The notes below the pieces were generated by a model that searched no databases, was not told the DNA's origin, and was given only the letters and a program-made list of their open reading frames with translations. The position numbers and the translations under genes were made by a program. Source: Verrucomicrobiota bacterium (GTDB taxonomy: Bacteria > Verrucomicrobiota > Verrucomicrobiia > Opitutales > Opitutaceae). Taken from it: DNA of 64,000 nt. Within the stretch, counting starts at the first letter, position 1. Every line of letters starts with the position of its first letter. Of this stretch, positions 8,448-16,330 are shown piece by piece. The stretch lies in NCBI GenBank assembly GCA_023432225.1, contig JAEYUW010000036.1:1-64000 (forward strand). Reading direction: 5' to 3'.

Positions 8448-9383
8448 ATGAGCACCGTCTACTGCTTCGGCCACGTCAGCACCGGACAAATCCTCCGGTT
8501 GCGCGGCCGCTATCCTGCGCCCGACGGTTACGCCGAAATCGCCGAGACGCTCGACAACCACGCCGGCGAGGCCACCGGCAGCGCGCTCGTCCTCGCCGCC
8601 CTCGGCGTCGACGTCGCGCTCGAGGGCAACTGGATCGGCGACACTCCCGCCTGCCGGCGCACGCTCGAATTTCTCCGCGCGCGCGGCATCGATGTGGCTG
8701 GCCTCGTCGTGAAGCCGGGCTACGCGGGCGTGAACGAGATCGTCGTGTCCGACGGCGATACGCGCACGGTCTTCGGGCGCTACATCGACCTGCTTTTCAC
8801 CACGCCGCAGTGGGAGCCGCCATCGCCTGATCGCATCCGCGCGGCGAAGCTGGTCTGCGTCGATCCGTCCTTCGGCGAGACGACGCTGCTTGTCGCCCGC
8901 ACCGCGCACGCGGCCGGCAAGCCCGTCGTCACCTGCGACACCCGCGCGGACTCGCCGCTCGCCGCGCTTTCTGCCGTCGTGGTGATCTCCAACGAATTTC
9001 TCCGTCGCGAATATCCCGCTGCGGTGCCCGTCGGACCGGCGCGGGAGCAACTCTTCGCCGATTACCTCGCGCGGGTGCCCGGCCTCGTGGTTTTCACCGA
9101 CGGCGCGCGTCCGGCGTGGTTCGGTCGCGGCGTCGGTGGAGGGCGTCACGAGCAACCGCCGTTTCCCGTCGACGTGGTCGACAGCGCCGGGGCGGGGGAC
9201 AGCTTCCGCGGCGGCCTGATCTACGGTTTGCTGCGCGGCTGGTCCGACGCCGAGGCCGTGCGTTTCGCGAGCGCCGTCGCAGCGCTCATCTGCACCACTG
9301 CGCCCGGTTGCGTGCACCCGCCCTCGCTCGCGCAGGTGCGCGACTTACTCTCCGCGCGCGGCGCACCGCTTCCGCTTTCCTGA
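8448..9383 (+). CDS. PfkB-family carbohydrate kinase
   Basis: Ribokinase-like sugar kinase of 311 residues. It has the GFATG-equivalent N-terminal sheet, an ALAALGV-type block near residue 45, and the catalytic and anion-hole motif DSAGAGDSFRGG around residue 245, with the Asp as base. It is placed between two GH94 genes (69 bp after the first, 19 bp before the next). An inference is that it phosphorylates the free hexose released by phosphorolysis, so that both halves of the disaccharide enter glycolysis. PfkB kinases also act on ribose, fructose, nucleosides and KDG, so the sugar is not certain. The leader is CTTCATTCCC before ATG. Confidence 0.88.
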   Translation: MSTVYCFGHVSTGQILRLRGRYPAPDGYAEIAETLDNHAGEATGSALVLAALGVDVALEGNWIGDTPACRRTLEFLRARGIDVAGLVVKPGYAGVNEIVVSDGDTRTVFGRYIDLLFTTPQWEPPSPDRIRAAKLVCVDPSFGETTLLVARTAHAAGKPVVTCDTRADSPLAALSAVVVISNEFLRREYPAAVPVGPAREQLFADYLARVPGLVVFTDGARPAWFGRGVGGGRHEQPPFPVDVVDSAGAGDSFRGGLIYGLLRGWSDAEAVRFASAVAALICTTAPGCVHPPSLAQVRDLLSARGAPLPLS

Positions 9384-9402
9384 ACCCGTTTCCCTTCCTC
9401 CT

Positions 9403-11850
9403 ATGCAATTCGGCCATTTCGACGACAAAGCTCGCGAATACGTCATCACGCGCCCGGACACCCCGCGCCCGTGGAGCAACTATCTCGGTTCGACCGAATA
9501 CGGCGCCATCATCACCAACCACGCCGGCGGCTATTCGTTCTACAAGAGCGGCGCCACCGGCCGTTTCCTGCGCATGCGGTTCAACAGCATCCCGGCCGAC
9601 CAGCCGGGCCGCTTGTTCTACCTGCGCGATCAGGAGGACGGCGATTTCTGGTCCGCGTCGTGGCAACCCGTCGGCAAGCCGCTCGCAAAATACAAGAGCA
9701 CCTGCCGCCACGGCATGGCCTACACCGTGATCGAGAGCCGCTACGCCGGCATCGCCACCGAGGCCACCTACTTCGTGCCGCTCGGCCAGACGTTCGAATA
9801 CTGGTGCCTCAAGGTTTCCAACAAGACCAAGCGCGAGCGCCGTTTGTCGGTGTTCACCTACTGCGAATTCGCGAACCTCTGGCACACGTTCCAGGACCTC
9901 ACGAATCTCCAATACTCGCTCTTCATCACGCGCGCGACTCTCGAGGACGGCATTCTCGGCATCACGTGCAATCCGAACTACGACTTCGACGGCAAGGACC
10001 TCACCGGCTGCGCGCGCACCTGGATGGCGCTCACCGGCGCGCCGCTCGCTGGTGTGGAGACGGTGCGCGAGAAATTCTGCGGCAGCTACGGCGGCTACGC
10101 GGCGCCCGACGTGGTCGTGAAGGGCCAGTGCTCCAACTTCCTCGCCGAGGGCGACAACGTCGTCGGCGGCCAGCAGGCCGACCTCGTCCTCGCACCGGGC
10201 GAGACGCGCGAGATCATCGTGATGCTCGGTCTCGGCACCGTCGGTTCGCACGGCAAAAAGACCGTCGCCGAATTCGGCAACCCCGAGCGCTGCGAAGCGG
10301 AGTTGCAGAAGCTCAAGGCGGCGTGGCACGCGCCGCTCGCCGCGCTGCAGATCAAGACGCCCGACGACGAGTTCGATTCGATGATCAACGTCTGGAACGC
10401 CTACAACGCGATGATCACCTACGCGTGGTCGCGCTCCGCCTCGCTCGTCTATAACGGCGAGCGCGACGGCCTCGGCTTCCGCGACACGGTGCAGGACATG
10501 CTCGGCGCGATCCCGCTGCTCGGCGCTGCCGTGCAGCCGCGTCTCGAATTGATGCTCACCGGCCAGCTCGCCAACGGTGGCGCGATTCCGGTGATCAAGC
10601 CGTTCTCGCACAAGCCCGGCCACGAGGCGCCGCCGCCCGACGAGGAGTATCGCTCCGACGACTGTCTGTGGTTTTTTAACGCGATTCCCGCGTTCGTCGC
10701 CGAGACGGGCGACGTCGGTTTCTACCACAAGGTGCTGCCCTATGCCGATCGCGGCGAAGCCACGGTCTTCGGTCACCTGCGCCGCGCGCTGGAGTTCAAT
10801 CTCGAGCGCACCGGCCGCAACGGCTTGCCCTGCGGCCTCGCCGCCGACTGGAACGACTGCATCCGCCTCGGCTACCACGGCGAGAGCGTGTTCGTGGCGT
10901 TTCAAGTGCGTCTCGGCCTCGCGACCTACGCGGAGATCGCGGAGAAATTGGCCGCGGTAGCGCAGGCGTCTCGCCTGCACTCCGACTCGGCCCCGAATGC
11001 AGGCGGGACGCCTGCGCTACTTACCGAGGCCGCCTGGGCGCGCGCCGAGCTCGCGAAGCTCGACGAGAAAATCCAGCGCGTGTGCTGGGACGGCGAGTGG
11101 TTCATCTGGGCGATCGGCCAGGACGGCACGATCTACGGCACGAAGAATTTCGCCGAGGGTCAGGTCTACATGAACACGCAAGTCTGGGCCGTCATGTCCG
11201 GCGCCGCCACGCCCGCGCAGGCGAAGCAGGCGCTCACGACGATGAAGAACCGCCTCGCCACGCCCTACGGCGTGATGCTGTGCGCGCCGCCGTTCATCAA
11301 GGCCAACCCCGAGATCATGAAGGCGACGCTCTTCAACGCGGGCATCAAGGAAAACGCCGGCATCTTCTCGCACACCCAAAGCTGGGGCGTGATCGCCGAA
11401 TGTCTGCAGGGCAACGGCGATCAGGCGTGGGAGTATTACCGCTCGTTCATGCCCGCGGCCTACAACGACCGCGCCGAAGTCCGCGAAGTCGAACCCTACG
11501 TGCACTGCCAGACGACTTACTCGACCTTCAACGTCAACCAAGGTGCCTCGCGCGTCCCGTGGCTGTCGGGCACGGCGTCGTGGGCGTATTACTCGGCGAC
11601 GCACTGGCTGCTCGGCGTGCGCCCCGAGGTCGAGGGCCTGCGCATCGATCCGTGCATTCCGAAGACTTGGCCCGGCTTCACGATGACGCGCGTGTTCCGC
11701 GGTAAGAGACTCAAGATCGAGGTGAGAAATTCCGCCGGCGTGAACCGCGGCGTGAAATTGCTCACGCTCGATGGCCAACCGCTCGAAGGAAACCTCGTGC
11801 CCGTCGAGAAGCTGAAGGACGGCGCGAAGATCGTGGCGGAGCTGGGCTGA
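9403..11850 (+). CDS. GH94 disaccharide phosphorylase 2 (with in-frame REP insertion)
   Basis: Second GH94 enzyme (815 residues), 19 bp after PfkB and clearly co-transcribed. It starts FGHFDDKAREYVITRPDTPRPWSNYLG and carries the catalytic Asp in AADWNDC (about residue 482), and ends DGAKIVAELG like paralogue 1. By eye it is closer at the N-terminus to paralogue 3. Residues about 518-539 are encoded by the palindromic insertion at 10957-11020. Two differing paralogues in one operon suggest different acceptors or chain lengths (for example cellobiose versus longer cellodextrins or a mannosyl/glucosyl mixed disaccharide). The start is preceded by TTCCCTTCCTCCT. Confidence 0.93.
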   Translation: MQFGHFDDKAREYVITRPDTPRPWSNYLGSTEYGAIITNHAGGYSFYKSGATGRFLRMRFNSIPADQPGRLFYLRDQEDGDFWSASWQPVGKPLAKYKSTCRHGMAYTVIESRYAGIATEATYFVPLGQTFEYWCLKVSNKTKRERRLSVFTYCEFANLWHTFQDLTNLQYSLFITRATLEDGILGITCNPNYDFDGKDLTGCARTWMALTGAPLAGVETVREKFCGSYGGYAAPDVVVKGQCSNFLAEGDNVVGGQQADLVLAPGETREIIVMLGLGTVGSHGKKTVAEFGNPERCEAELQKLKAAWHAPLAALQIKTPDDEFDSMINVWNAYNAMITYAWSRSASLVYNGERDGLGFRDTVQDMLGAIPLLGAAVQPRLELMLTGQLANGGAIPVIKPFSHKPGHEAPPPDEEYRSDDCLWFFNAIPAFVAETGDVGFYHKVLPYADRGEATVFGHLRRALEFNLERTGRNGLPCGLAADWNDCIRLGYHGESVFVAFQVRLGLATYAEIAEKLAAVAQASRLHSDSAPNAGGTPALLTEAAWARAELAKLDEKIQRVCWDGEWFIWAIGQDGTIYGTKNFAEGQVYMNTQVWAVMSGAATPAQAKQALTTMKNRLATPYGVMLCAPPFIKANPEIMKATLFNAGIKENAGIFSHTQSWGVIAECLQGNGDQAWEYYRSFMPAAYNDRAEVREVEPYVHCQTTYSTFNVNQGASRVPWLSGTASWAYYSATHWLLGVRPEVEGLRIDPCIPKTWPGFTMTRVFRGKRLKIEVRNSAGVNRGVKLLTLDGQPLEGNLVPVEKLKDGAKIVAELG
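10957..11020. repeat. Inverted pair of GTAGCGCAGGCG palindromes inside GH94-2
   Basis: A 64-bp element with the same two outer palindromes as 7464-7530 (GTAGCGCAGGCG... and ...CGCCTGCGCTAC) but an unrelated spacer. It encodes VAQASRLHS... and ...GGTPALL in the same frame as the other copy. It sits between the conserved blocks YAEIAEKLAA and AAWARAELAKLDEKI. Confidence 0.9.
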
Positions 11851-11871
11851 GCCGAGCGGCCGCTGGATCAA

Positions 11872-11933
11872 GGTGGAGCGCGTTGACCCCAACGCGCTCG
11901 CGCGAGAACGCATTGAGGTCAATGCGTTCCACC
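11872..11933. repeat. GTGGAACG-type double palindrome, copy 2
   Basis: GGTGGAGCGCGTTGACC..., a second palindrome CATTGAGGTCAATG, then CGTTCCACC. It opens the 398-bp gap 11851-12248 between convergent GH94-2 and GH94-3. That gap holds no gene; three repeat families fill it: this one, 11944-12052 and 12115-12236. Confidence 0.8.
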
Positions 11934-11943
11934 CACTCTGCTT

Positions 11944-12052
11944 TGTCATCGCGAGCCCGACGTAGTCGGGCGTGGCGATCCAGCGCGCGCTGGATGTCAA
12001 ACTGTCGGCCTCCGGCCTCGGTAGCTTCGTCGCTGCGCTTCTCGCAATGACA
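11944..12052. repeat. TGTCATCGCGAG-type inverted repeat, longer copy
   Basis: Ends are TGTCATCGCGAG and CTCGCAATGACA, with the internal CGATCCAGCGCGCGCTGGAT core shared with 4142-4223 and an extra segment of about 30 bp. It lies between convergent genes. Confidence 0.7.
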
Positions 12053-12114
12053 AGCCGAGAGACGGAAGGCCGCGCGGACGCTTCGAAAAGGCGAAACGCC
12101 TGCAGCCCTTTGGC

Positions 12115-12236
12115 GTAGGGCCGGTCTGTGACCGGCCCAATCGGCCACGCGAGCCAATCGCGGCGCGAGTTCATCGCATCGCGCGAATGGCGGCAGACAA
12201 CCGCGGTCGTTTGGGCCAGTCGGAGACTGGCCCTAC
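12115..12236. repeat. Inverted pair of GTAGGGCC palindromes
   Basis: Left unit 12115-12138 (GTAG, GGCCGGTC, loop, GACCGGCC) and right unit 12213-12236 in the opposite orientation (GGGCCAGTC, loop, GACTGGCCC, TAC). About 74 bp separate them. This is a BIME-like arrangement. The right unit ends 13 bp from the GH94-3 stop. Confidence 0.8.
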
Positions 12237-12248
12237 CTCAATCCTACT

Positions 12249-14642
12249 TCACCCGAGCGTCACCTGAACCTTCACGACCTTGCGGTCGCCGGGGGCGAGC
12301 GGGATCAGGTTTCCTTCGACCGTCTTGCCGTCGACGACGAGCGACTGCACGCCCTTCGAGATGCCGGCCGGGTTCTTCACCTCGATCTTGTAGGTCGTGC
12401 CGCGGAAAACGCGTTCGACGGTGAAGCCGGGCCAGGTTTTCGGGATGCACGGGTCGATGCGCAGGCCGTCGAGTTCCGGGCGCACGCCGAGAATCCATTG
12501 CAGCGCGGTGTGATGCGACCACGAGGCGGTGCCCGAGAGCCACGGCACGCGGGACTTGCCGGCGTTGCGGTTGCACGTCGCGTAAGTCGTCTGGCAGTGG
12601 ACGTAGGGCTCGATCTCGCGCAACTCGGCGCGCGTGTTGTAGGCGGCCGGCATGAACGAGCGGTAGTAGTCGTAGGCTTGGTCGCCGTTGCCGAGGAGCG
12701 CTTCGGCGATGACGGCCCAGCTCTGCGTGTGGCAGAAGATGCCGGCGTTTTCCTTGATGCCGTGATTGTAGATGACGCCGCCCATGACTGTCGGCGGTGT
12801 GTGCGTGAACGGCGGCGCGCTGAGCATGATGCCGTAGGGCGTGGCGAGTTCGCGCTTCAGCGCGTCCATCGCGCTGCGGCCTTGCGCGGGCGTGGCGGCG
12901 CCGGACATTACGGCCCAGACCTGCGTGTTGATGTAGATGCGGCCCTCGGCCTCGGTCTTGGCGCCGTAGCGGTGGCCGTCGTCGCCGATCGCCCAGAGGA
13001 ACCACTCGCCGTCCCACGCGGCTTGCTGGATGGCGGTTTCGAGCTTCGCGAGTTCGGCCCTCGCCCACGTGGCTTCTTCGGGCAACGCGAGGCGCTCCGC
13101 GGTTTGCGCGTAGGTCGCGAGGCCGTAGCGGAGCTGAAAAGCGACCATCACGGACTCGCCGTGGTAGCCCATTTTCACGCAGTCGTTCCAATCGGCGTGC
13201 AGGCCGCAGGGCAGACCGTTCTTGCCGGAACGCTCGAGGTTGAACTCAAGCGCGCGACGCAGGTGGCCGAGCACGGTGGCCTCGCCTTGGTCGGCGTAGG
13301 GCAGGACTTTTTTGTAGAATTCGATGTCGCCGGTCTCCGCGACGTAGTCGGGGATCGCGTTGAAGAACCACTGGCAATCGTCGGAGCGATACTCCTCCCG
13401 CTTCGGCGCGGACATTTTTCCGGGCTGGTGGCTGAACGGCGCGACGACGGGCATGGCGCCGCCGTTCGACACCTGGCCGGTGAGCATGAGCTCGAGGCGC
13501 TCGCGGATCTGGTCCTTCAGCATCGGCATCGCGCCGAGGAAATCCTGCACGGTGTCGCGGAAGCCGAGGCCGTCGCGCTCGCCGTTGTAGATGAGCGAGG
13601 CGTGACGCGACCACGTGTAGGTGATGAGCGCGTTGTAGGCGCCCCAGACGTTGGCCATGGAGTCGAACTCGGCGTCGGGCGTCTTCACTTTCACGCCGGC
13701 GAGCAAGCCGTGCCAGTGCGCCTTCAGTTTCTGCAGCTCGGCTTCGCAACGCTCGGACGTGCCGAACTCGGCGCGGGCCGCGTAGCCGTGCGACTCGGGC
13801 GTGCCGAGGCCGAGCATCACGATCAGCTCGCGCGTGTCGCCGGGTTGCAGGGCGACTTCGACTTGGAGCGTGCCGCAGGCGTTTTCGCCTTCGGCGAGAA
13901 AGTTCGAGCACTTGCCGTCGATCACCGCCTGCGGGTTGGCGTAGGTGTTGTAGACCGTGCCGAGGAAGCGCTCGCGCACCGTCTCGTAGCCGGCGAGCGG
14001 CGCGCCCGTGAGCGCCATCCAGAGGCGGTGGCAGCCCATGAGGTCCTTCTTCGGGTCGAAGGCGTGATACGGATGCACGGCCAGGCCGAGCATGTCCTGC
14101 TCGACCGAGGCCTTCGTGATGAACTGCGAATACTGGAGATTCGTCAGGTCGTTCGGCATGTGCCACGGGCTGGCCATCTCGCAGTAGGTGAAGACGGCGA
14201 GCCGGCGCGGTTGCTTCGACTTGTTGGTGACCTTGAGGCGCCAGTATTCGAACGCCTGGCCGAGCGGGACGAAGTAGGTGCTCTCCGTCTCGATCGCGGA
14301 GTAGCGCGAGGTGATCGTCGTGTAGGCGGTGCCGTGGCGGCAGGTGGATTTGTATTTCGCGAGCGGTTTGCCGACCGGTTGCCACGACGATGACCAGTAG
14401 TCGCCGCTCTCTTGGTCGCGCAGGTAGAAATAGCGGCCGGGTTGGTCCATCGGCACGGAGTTGGACCGCAGGCGCAGGAAGCGGCTGCCGAGCGCGCTCT
14501 TGTAGAACGAATAGCCGCCGGCGTTGTTCGTGATGATCGCGCCGTAATCGAGCGAGCCGAGGTAATTGCTCCAGGGACGCGGCGTGTCGGGGCGCGTGAT
14601 GACGTATTCGCGGGCTTTGTCGTCGAAGTGACCGAATTGCAT
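12249..14642 (-). CDS. GH94 disaccharide phosphorylase 3
   Basis: Third GH94 phosphorylase (797 residues), last gene of the leftward GH2-GH43-symporter-GH94 unit, 121 bp after the symporter stop. The N-terminus FGHFDDKAREYVITRPDTP is nearly identical to paralogue 2; the catalytic Asp is in HADWNDC (about residue 484); the end KVVKVQVTLG differs from paralogues 1 and 2. It lacks the palindromic insertion: YAQTAERLALPEEATWARAEL runs straight through the site, which defines the uninterrupted form. Next to the transporter, it is a good candidate for processing an imported beta-disaccharide. The leader is CTTTCCTCTTCTCCCC before ATG. Confidence 0.93.
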   Translation of the reverse strand: MQFGHFDDKAREYVITRPDTPRPWSNYLGSLDYGAIITNNAGGYSFYKSALGSRFLRLRSNSVPMDQPGRYFYLRDQESGDYWSSSWQPVGKPLAKYKSTCRHGTAYTTITSRYSAIETESTYFVPLGQAFEYWRLKVTNKSKQPRRLAVFTYCEMASPWHMPNDLTNLQYSQFITKASVEQDMLGLAVHPYHAFDPKKDLMGCHRLWMALTGAPLAGYETVRERFLGTVYNTYANPQAVIDGKCSNFLAEGENACGTLQVEVALQPGDTRELIVMLGLGTPESHGYAARAEFGTSERCEAELQKLKAHWHGLLAGVKVKTPDAEFDSMANVWGAYNALITYTWSRHASLIYNGERDGLGFRDTVQDFLGAMPMLKDQIRERLELMLTGQVSNGGAMPVVAPFSHQPGKMSAPKREEYRSDDCQWFFNAIPDYVAETGDIEFYKKVLPYADQGEATVLGHLRRALEFNLERSGKNGLPCGLHADWNDCVKMGYHGESVMVAFQLRYGLATYAQTAERLALPEEATWARAELAKLETAIQQAAWDGEWFLWAIGDDGHRYGAKTEAEGRIYINTQVWAVMSGAATPAQGRSAMDALKRELATPYGIMLSAPPFTHTPPTVMGGVIYNHGIKENAGIFCHTQSWAVIAEALLGNGDQAYDYYRSFMPAAYNTRAELREIEPYVHCQTTYATCNRNAGKSRVPWLSGTASWSHHTALQWILGVRPELDGLRIDPCIPKTWPGFTVERVFRGTTYKIEVKNPAGISKGVQSLVVDGKTVEGNLIPLAPGDRKVVKVQVTLG

Positions 14643-14698
14643 GGGGAGAAGAGGAAAGAGTGAGAGTGAAAGTGATGGCGGCGGGAAGTGGGGCGTGA

Positions 14699-14767
14699 GT
14701 AGGGCCAGTCTCTGACTGGCCCCGTCGGCTCACGCTGCCGCTGGGGCCGGTTGAAAACCGGCCCTAC
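14699..14767. repeat. Inverted pair of GTAGGGCC palindromes overlapping the symporter stop
   Basis: Left unit GTAG-GGCCAGTC-TCT-GACTGGCC from 14699, about 21 bp spacer, right unit GGGGCCGGTT-GAA-AACCGGCCC-TAC ending at 14767. The complement of the terminal CTAC is the GTAG that contains the TAG stop codon (14764-14766) of the symporter gene. Confidence 0.85.
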
Positions 14768-16302
14768 ACTTTGCCCCGGCGGGCTTCGAGCTGGCGGCGG
14801 ATGTCGGCCATTTTCTCCTGCGAGAGCGGGAAGCGCGCGAGCGCCACGAGTGCGCAGCCGAGACCGATGATCGGAATCACGGCGAGCAGCACGCGGATCA
14901 TGAGGATCGTGTGCGGCGTCTGCGCGCCCTCGAGTTTCGCGTCGAAGCCGATCCAGCCGAGGATGAACATCGAGATGCCGCCGCCGAGCGCCATGCCCAC
15001 TTTCGTGATCCACGAGTTGCAGCCGGCGAACGCGCCTTCGCGGCGCTTGCCGGTCTGGAGCTCGTCGTAGTCGACGACATCGGCGAGGATCGAGTAGAGC
15101 AGCGTCCAGAAACCGGCACCGGTGAACGCGATCATGCCGGAGGCGAAGACTTGCAGCCAACGCACCTGCGGTGTGTAGAGCCACCACGTGGCGACGAAAA
15201 CGAGGATGGCGGTCGAGAAGACCGCGGCCATCGCGTGGCGCTTGCCGAACTTCCGCGCGATCGTCGCGAACGTCGGGATGCCGGCGAAGCCGAACACCAT
15301 GCCCGAGACGCCCATCCAGAAATTCCACACGTTGCCTTCCGACAGGTTGCCCTGGCACACGTAGTAAAGCGTCGCGGAGAGGCCGAGCGTGCCGACCATG
15401 CTGAGGCCGAGGCTGTAGGAGAGATTCATCACGACCTGGATGCGGAACGGCTGGCATTTCAGCGTTTCCCAGAGCGTCTCGCGCAGGGAAATTTTCTCCT
15501 GTTTGCCCGCGACGAGCTTGTTGAAGTAGCGCTCGCGCACGAGCAGCGCCGATGTGAGGCCCATCATGAGCACCACCGCGCCGGCGATCGTGCAGAACAC
15601 CTGCGCGCCGAGCAGCATGTTGGGCTTTGAGCCGTCGGCGGCGGGCGCCCACGCGGCCGTGGTCGTGAAGAGCTGGCCGAGTTTTTCCCAGAGGTTGCCG
15701 GGCGTCGCACCGACCCAGACAGACATCGTGAAAAATTGACCGGCGAAGAAGAGGCCGACTTCGGGGATTTTTTGCACGGCGTTCTTCACCGAGAAGAGGC
15801 GCGTGCGCTCGTGGTAGTCGGGCGTCAGCTCGTTGCCGAGGCTGACGTAGGGCATGTTGAAACAGCTCACGACCGGCAGGTAGAGCGCCGACGACACGAG
15901 CATGAACCAGAAGTAATTCGAGACCTCGTAGCCGAGGAACGTCGAGTTGCCCCAGCCCGGCGCGACGCCCACGAGCAGCGGCAAGCCGAGACCGGCCAGC
16001 ACGGCGCCGACGAGCATGTAGGGCCGGCGGCGGCCGAGGCGCGTGCGGGTGTTGTCGGAGAGCCAGCCGAAGAGCGGATCGGAGAGCGCGTCGAAGAGGC
16101 GGTTCGCGATCAACGCGAGACCCACGAGCTCGGGCTTCACGCCCAGGAAGAGCGCGAAGACTTGGAAGCCGATGTTCGGGTAGAGCCAGTGGCCCCACAT
16201 GTCGACGAAGGTGCCGAGGCCGTAGCCGAATTTTTGGAGAAACGGCACGCGGTCCTCGGGCGCGGTGGCGTGCGAAGCGGAAGGGACGGAAGAATCACTC
16301 AT
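14764..16302 (-). CDS. GPH-family (MFS) glycoside/cation symporter
   Basis: Inner-membrane sugar:cation symporter of 512 residues with about 12 hydrophobic segments, similar to XynP/YicJ-type transporters. The N-terminal block QKFGYGLGTFVDMW and the cytoplasmic loop GWLSDNTRTRLGRRRPYML are hallmark GPH motifs. A large loop between segments 5-6 and 7 (about residues 150-230) is typical. Start 16302 gives MSDSSVPS; it lies 28 bp after the GH43 stop. It is the only sugar transporter in the locus, so it probably imports the di- or oligosaccharide used by the GH94/GH1/GH31 enzymes. The stop codon TAG is part of a GTAG palindrome. Confidence 0.9.
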   Translation of the reverse strand: MSDSSVPSASHATAPEDRVPFLQKFGYGLGTFVDMWGHWLYPNIGFQVFALFLGVKPELVGLALIANRLFDALSDPLFGWLSDNTRTRLGRRRPYMLVGAVLAGLGLPLLVGVAPGWGNSTFLGYEVSNYFWFMLVSSALYLPVVSCFNMPYVSLGNELTPDYHERTRLFSVKNAVQKIPEVGLFFAGQFFTMSVWVGATPGNLWEKLGQLFTTTAAWAPAADGSKPNMLLGAQVFCTIAGAVVLMMGLTSALLVRERYFNKLVAGKQEKISLRETLWETLKCQPFRIQVVMNLSYSLGLSMVGTLGLSATLYYVCQGNLSEGNVWNFWMGVSGMVFGFAGIPTFATIARKFGKRHAMAAVFSTAILVFVATWWLYTPQVRWLQVFASGMIAFTGAGFWTLLYSILADVVDYDELQTGKRREGAFAGCNSWITKVGMALGGGISMFILGWIGFDAKLEGAQTPHTILMIRVLLAVIPIIGLGCALVALARFPLSQEKMADIRRQLEARRGKV

Positions 16303-16330
16303 GGGGAAGGGGAAGAGGCGCCGGCGTCGC

